NCBI GenBank assembly: GCA_029204225.1
Contig: CM055095.1
Span: 59,296,865 to 59,360,864 of the forward strand
Direction of reading: 5' to 3'
DNA: 64,000 bases
From: Diphasiastrum complanatum
Taxonomy: Eukaryota > Streptophyta > Lycopodiopsida > Lycopodiales > Lycopodiaceae
The notes under the pieces: model-generated
What the model saw: the letters and a program-made list of their open reading frames with translations, nothing else
What the model was told of the DNA's origin: nothing
Database searches by the model: none
Translations under genes and position numbers: made by a program
Shown: positions 59,130 to 64,000 of the stretch, one piece after another
Layout of the letters: each line of letters opens with the position of its first letter
Numbering within the stretch: the stretch's first letter is position 1

Positions 59130-60230
59130 AAACGAGGCTAAGAAAAAATTCTATGTTAAGTACCAAGTAGTTGTGCACAAGGTGAGTGTGACTGAGGTCG
59201 CCCTTGCTGCCATAGGAATAGTTTATGAGGCAAAGGCGGACAATTGTTGGCCTGCCAATAGCACGAGTGGATCCTGTCAAGATAGGCTGGCAGATGGAGA
59301 GGAGGGTGTGGGTCTTTTGACACCTAGATGCTCTAGGTGCGTGTAGGCAATGACGGTGATGAGACCACCATAGGTGATCCGTGAGAGGTGCTTGAAAGGA
59401 GCCTATAACTCCTCGATGAGAAACGAGACCCAATCATAAACAGTGTCTGGTCCTTCTATCATTGTCATCATGACGATGACTTGTTTGGACACGAGGAGGG
59501 GATGGTGGGAACTCACAATGCTTGTGGCAGATAAAAAATTTATCTCGTCACGGAGATTTGAGTTCCTAAGTCACGAGATCAGGTACCCATTGTTGGTTTT
59601 GTTTTAACGTAATCTTGATTTGGACGAAGAAATGCGGATATGTCGAATTTGGCGAAGGCGCGAGTGGCTGGTAGGTGGATGGAATGTGGAAGAGTCAGAT
59701 CTATTGAAATTAGCTACGGATCAAGGGGGGTCACATGGTCCTACCTTTCGTTGGTTACGATAAAATTGTCGGTGGCGAAAGTGGAAAAGGCTTGCTCAAC
59801 TAGAGCAAGGTCCTGGAAAGCTGGTACTTGCATATTATGGAGGCCCGCGGCAGTCAGGATTGCGAGGCAACCATCGGTGTGAAGAGTGGCAATCTCTTGC
59901 TCCGTTAGTAATGGCAAGATGGTGTACTAAAATGGTGCTCGTGCAACATGAACAGTAGGTCAGCTGCCAGATCGAGGAGATGTTTCTCCCTCCTCTCGGC
60001 TAGGGGACGCAAATGACGATGAGGTTGCGAAAGAGGACAATGTAGATCCGATATGTAGAGACACGGATGGTGAGGTAGTGGCTCTTGAGGACGTAGCAGG
60101 GCTAGAAGAACAACTGGGTCTAGCAAGTGTGGTGGCACTTCGAGTGACTCGGACTCTTTGGCCAGGAGAGGCAGTATCGCCTGAAAGATGGCATTTCAGT
60201 GCCATGGGTAGAATCAAGTATAGGGATGGG
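59130..60230 (-). pseudogene. Degenerate plant transposon-associated protein
   Basis: The minus strand reads as one protein with a few stops: a Ser/Thr-rich lead (TTLARPSCSSSPATSSRATT, FATSSSFASPSREEGETSPR), then LPLLTEQEIATLHTDGCLAI, QVPAFQDLALVEQAFSTFAT, LISIDLTLPHSIHLPATRAF, and a C-terminal part with VIVMMTMIEGPDTVYDWVSF and ITYGGLITVIAYTHLEHLGV. Its end resembles the 'putative plant transposon protein' domain found in Athila-type and other plant elements (hydrophobic helix, then LITALC...GV-like text); that link is inference from memory of the family pattern. Confidence 0.45.
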
Positions 60231-60242
60231 ATGAGGTCTGAG

Positions 60243-60767
60243 GGTGAGTTATACTGGAATGGCGAGTTATGGACACTAGTGACTAATGTACTAATGGCGA
60301 GTTATGGATATAGCACCGCGAGTTATATGACGTCGACGAGTTATACGAGTAGGCGAGTAATAAAATTATAACTCGCCAGTTTGGTACAAGACAGATCAGG
60401 GTGTATGCATGCCTCTGTACTGATGGTGAGTTATAATAATGAATAGATAAAAAGAAAACTCAATCGGCAAGTAATAGAAAAGACGAAAAAATAAAAAATG
60501 ATGGGAAATTTGAACTGGCGAGTAATAACTTATTACTCGTTGAGCTATAGGATGCTAGATCTGAGGGTTTTGAGCATGCTGTAAAGAGGGCAAATAGAGT
60601 TACTGTAAAAATCTCGTGATTTTGCAATTGACGAGTTATAATCAGAGTAGGTGAGTAATAGACATTACTCGCCGAGATGACTGATGATGCATCAAGGTCT
60701 GCTCTGGCCTCTGGAAATGGCAAGTAAGGAAAATGACAACAAAGTGAAAAAAACACAATAGGCAAGT
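60243..60767. repeat. Cluster of GGCGAGTTAT / GGCGAGTAAT motifs
   Basis: About 16 copies of GRCGAGTTAT, GGYGAGTAAT or close variants in about 525 bp, in both orientations. Three pairs fold as hairpins: 60352-60377 (arms GGCGAGTAAT / ATAACTCGCC), 60519-60539 (perfect CGAGTAATAA / TTATTACTCG, 1-nt spacer) and 60650-60673 (GGTGAGTAAT / ATTACTCGCC). Direct copies also at about 60243, 60261, 60296, 60317, 60335, 60424, 60463, 60628, 60718 and 60753. The spacing is irregular, so this is not a simple tandem repeat. Confidence 0.85.
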
Positions 60768-61145
60768 AATAAACCTAGCAAAAAGAGAGAAAATAGCAAA
60801 AAAATGCAAACTAAAAAATCACTTTGAGGATTATTTAACACCGTCTCCCTAACAATGGCTCCAAAAAAATTATGGCCCCTTTCTATGCCTCCCTAATCAT
60901 TGCGATCAAGAGGGCAAAGATGGGATTTTGGATCTTCAACCCAGTGAGTATCGATGTAGTAACGAGATTCAATCCAATGGGAAGGGAGTTAAACTATGGA
61001 TCTAGATGGAATTTAAACCTACCAAGGTTGTCAATTTTGGCTTTGGATCTGAAGATGGAATGGCTTAGGCGAGAGTTGGATTTTGGTGTATGAAGATTCT
61101 TTTCTTGGATCTTGGCTTTCTTGATGAATCTAGGCTTCTTGAGCT
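60768..61145. other. No recognised feature
   Basis: A short ORF at 60872-61093 has no known motif. Confidence 0.4.
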
Positions 61146-63422
61146 CTAGATCTTCTCCTCTTGAGGCTTAGCAGGTTCTGTAGAAGGAACATCAACGTTG
61201 GAAGAATCCATGCTACGTAAAATAGGATGAAATGACATAGCATCATTTATCGATGGCTGTTTGAAATCATTGTATGCATGTTCTTGAAATATTACATCCC
61301 TAGAGACAAATATTGCATTGGTGGATGGATCGTAAACTTTATAAGCTTTATGTTCATCAAGATAGCCAATGAAAATACATTTATTTTCCCTATGATCCAG
61401 CTTCTTGCTAAGCTGTTTAGGAATGTGAACAAAACATGTACAACCAAATATTTTTAAATGGCTGACACTAGGCTTGTGTTTATGCCAAACTTCATAAGAA
61501 ATTTTGTTGTTGACGGCTTTCGTGTTAGATCTGTTTTGCACGTAACAAGCTATGGCAGTATCTTCTATCCAAAACTTCACAGGTAGGTGTGCTTGATGTA
61601 GCATGGATCTGGCTAAGTTGAGAAGAGTTTGATTCTTCCTTTCTGCAATCTCGTTCTGTTGAGGTGAATAGAAGTGGTGAACTATCTTCTTATGCCATGT
61701 TCAGTCAGGTAGTCGGACATCTCATTAGAGAGGTATTCACTGCCACCATCAGTTCAGAGTGCCTTCACTTTTGTAGATGTTTGTGTCTAAGCCATGGCCT
61801 TAAATCTCTTGAAGCATTCAAAGGCTTCAGATTTGTGCTTAATGAACATGACTGTAGACCATCTAGAATAATCATCTACGAAAGTGATAAAATAGATTGC
61901 ATCTCCTAAGGATGGGTTGGCATTGGACCACAAAGATCGCTATGTACAAGATCCAGTACATGCTTTGTTTTGATGGAATGTGATTTTGGAAACTTGCTTC
62001 TAGAGTGCTTCCCATAGATGCATGATTCACAAAAGAAAGATTTCCTATCTAATGAAGAAGAGAAAATCAACTAAATTATTACAACGCATATAAGAAAGTG
62101 ATTTTGTATTCACGTGTCCAAATCGACTATGCATGCAATAGAACAACATTGTCATTTACATTTTCATTAGAGATACTAGCTAATGCAACTGAATTAGAGA
62201 GTACATAAAGATCTCTAGTGCATGTAGTCAGAGTAGTATCTTCCTCAAATATTGTACACTGCTCAGATAAAAAAGTAACAGTGTAGCCCTCATCAGTTAT
62301 CTTAGAGACTGATAACAGGTTCTTTGATAATTGAGGAACGTGAAAGACATTGGGAGCACAAATAGATAGATCGCTGTTGAGGGTGATCTTCACTGCTCCT
62401 TTGCCTTCCACGCATATGGTGCTTGAATCTCCGAGGTAGCTGAACTGGTCTCTGTTGTAAGCTATATCCTCGGTAAGCCATGCCTTGCGAGAGGTCATGT
62501 GTTGGGTAGCACTGCTATCCAGGTACCAGCTATCACAGTCCTTGTTGCTGCTGTTGTAAGCCATTAACAAATGTGTATCATGTTCCTTGAAATCTGTCGT
62601 GTTGGAGGAGTCTGGCTGCTGCTATTGTTGCTTCTTTGCATCATTGTAGATGCGGATACGACACTCTTTGATGTCGTAATTAGCTCTCTTGCAATATCTG
62701 CAGAAGAGCTTCTTGCGCAGTGCATTATGCTCAACTTGAGTGTGAAGCTTCTGTTGTTGCTACTGCACTTGATTCTTGCCCTTGGAATAGTCTTTCTTCT
62801 TGGTGTATAGAGCCATGGATTTATCTTTGATGGACAAGCCGCTAGTCTTTCTCCATATTTCTTCTTGAAGAAGATGACCAATCACCTTTTAAAGAGTGAG
62901 GTCGGGCTATGTGGAGATCATCGCCACAAAGTATTCATTCGACTTTGGAAGAGAAGAAAGCAAGGTCATAACGGCATCATCATGTTTAATAGCACGTCCT
63001 ATAGCTGATAACTGATCCATTAAAGATTTGAAGTTGTTATTGTGAGAAGTGATCGCAGTAGAATCAGACATGCTAAGAGTAAAGAAATTTTTTCAAAGAT
63101 GTAATCTATCATGAGTCTCATAGAGACTTGATAACAAATCTAATGCATCCTTAGAGGTTTTGCATGTGGTAACATAGGATATTTGGGAGTCGATCAGATT
63201 GAGTGTCATACATGTTAAGGCCTTGTGATCTTTGATCTTCCATGTCTTTGCTTGATCACCATCTTCTGGTTTCAAGTCTGCACCTTCTACTACATCCCAA
63301 AGATCTCTATCTATCAACATCATTCGGAGTTTTAACTTCCTGTAGAAGTTAGAACCATTGAACTTGTCAATGACTCTAGCTTCATTGTATGATGAAGACG
63401 AAGAGCTACCAAGATGAGACAT
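61146..63422 (-). mobile_element. Ty1/copia gag-protease-integrase, 3' truncated
   Basis: Gag from ATG 63422 (MSHLGSSSSSSYNEARVIDK, LKLRMMLIDRDLWDVVEGAD, SKDALDLLSSLYETHD); a knuckle CRYCKRANYDIKEC with Tyr in place of His (about 62705); protease WYLDSSATQHM with DSS for DSG (about 62535) and LSVSKITDEGYTVTF; integrase core with DYSRWSTVMFIKHKSEAFEC (about 61850); and the integrase C-terminal part LPVKFWIEDTAIACYVQNRS, LKIFGCTCFVHIPKQLSKKL, CIFIGYLDEHKAYKVYDPST down to 61146. RT and RNase H are absent. Several frame breaks. Confidence 0.92.
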
Positions 63423-63496
63423 GATAACAATAATACAAATTGGAACAAACTTAATCTCTCGGCTTATTGAGTGATGCTCTGGTAACAATCTGATGG

Positions 63497-63993
63497 GACA
63501 AGGGAGTGCGAAGAACGTGAACGGAGAAGAGAGTAGAAATATTGCAGAACAGCTCTCCCATTGCAATCAGCTGCTAAATGCAAAAACTGTCTAAAGAAAG
63601 TTCATGCTAAATGTAATCACAACTTAAGTGTTCTATTGTCCAACAAGATCTTAAAAATTAATTCATACTCACAAAAACCAGAGTACAATCCACCGAAGAG
63701 ATCAGAAATAGTTTGTGTGTGGTATTACTAGAAATAAAATTTTGTCATAAGTTTAGTTCTGAAATAGATAGAAGAACAGTATGATAACGCGAGTTCCTCA
63801 GGTGTCAAAGATAGCCATGAGGCTCAAATCATACGTCTCATGGACGAAGCATCAAGTAATCTGTGCTTGGATTATCTATTTATAGATTTCATCCTTGTAT
63901 TAACTATATTAAATGTTTGTCACCTAAATAGATAAGCCGTTGTACTTGGAAGCATATGGCTTTTGTGACAACTATACATAGTATATACTGTCA
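63497..63993 (-). mobile_element. 5' LTR of the copia copy at 63422
   Basis: Reverse-complement counterpart of 36782-37485 lacking its 201-bp extra segment. Starts TGACAGTATATACTATG on the minus strand at 63993 and ends before the primer-site-like TTGTTACCAGAGC (about 63475-63487). At about 497 bp it runs almost to the window edge. Confidence 0.8.
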
Positions 63994-64000
63994 ATGAGTT

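Noticed and set aside
1-64000. Search for tRNA, rRNA, CRISPR-like arrays and operon-like gene clusters
   Set aside because: No cloverleaf, rRNA-like or spacer-repeat pattern was seen. The tandem repeats found are minisatellites, and the genome is a plant nuclear genome.

Overview
The window is nuclear DNA of a vascular land plant. It carries plant gene families (a NAC transcription factor, a plant-type PDI-like protein, the N-terminus of RPA70), GT-AG introns and abundant decayed LTR retrotransposons. The host proteins look diverged from typical flowering-plant versions, so a fern or other early-diverging lineage is possible; that is an impression, not a result.

Three host loci are recognisable, all on the minus strand. 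(1) At 3485-3765 lies the first coding exon of the large RPA subunit, with a leader to about 4.6 kb. The rest of the gene is not visible, and a decayed Ty1/copia pol fills 1-2868, where the first intron should run. (2) At 9385-12903 lies a four-exon NAC gene of about 729 codons ending in a transmembrane helix (membrane-tethered class), with a GA-rich leader and G-box region out to about 14.1 kb. (3) At 23683-31562 lies a complete twelve-exon ER protein disulfide isomerase of the PDIL1-3/1-4 type: signal peptide, acidic segment, two CGHC thioredoxin domains and a terminal KDEL. Intron 2 holds a hAT-type MITE and the promoter holds a TGACGTGG unfolded-protein-response-type element. The PDI model is contiguous in frame across all splice junctions (588 aa).

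The remainder is mostly retroelement debris. Ty1/copia pieces lie at 1-2868, 5661-7104, 33231-35176, 35348-35515, 36782-37685, 40160-40326, 45660-46060, 48623-51289, 54880-55561, 56303-58460 and 61146-63993. Ty3/gypsy pieces lie at 18815-19931 and 43640-44400. There is also a CACTA-like fragment (46088-46430), a GC-rich hairpin (32026-32151) and several minisatellites and microsatellites. Many elements are rearranged: protease and RT head to head, a gag-protease-gag chimera, and an RT start downstream of a 3' LTR. Many lesions are C-to-T type transitions.

The least explained parts are four degenerate protein-coding remnants that I cannot assign firmly (15553-16727 minus; 46631-47560 minus; 52178-53720 plus; 59130-60230 minus), a coding-like stretch just downstream of the NAC stop codon (8910-9313), a fourfold array of primer-binding-site-like sequences (51176-51289), and a dense two-orientation cluster of a GGCGAGTTAT/GGCGAGTAAT motif (60243-60767). 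No rRNA, tRNA or CRISPR feature was seen. I found no intact novel system; everything outside the host genes appears to be in decay.
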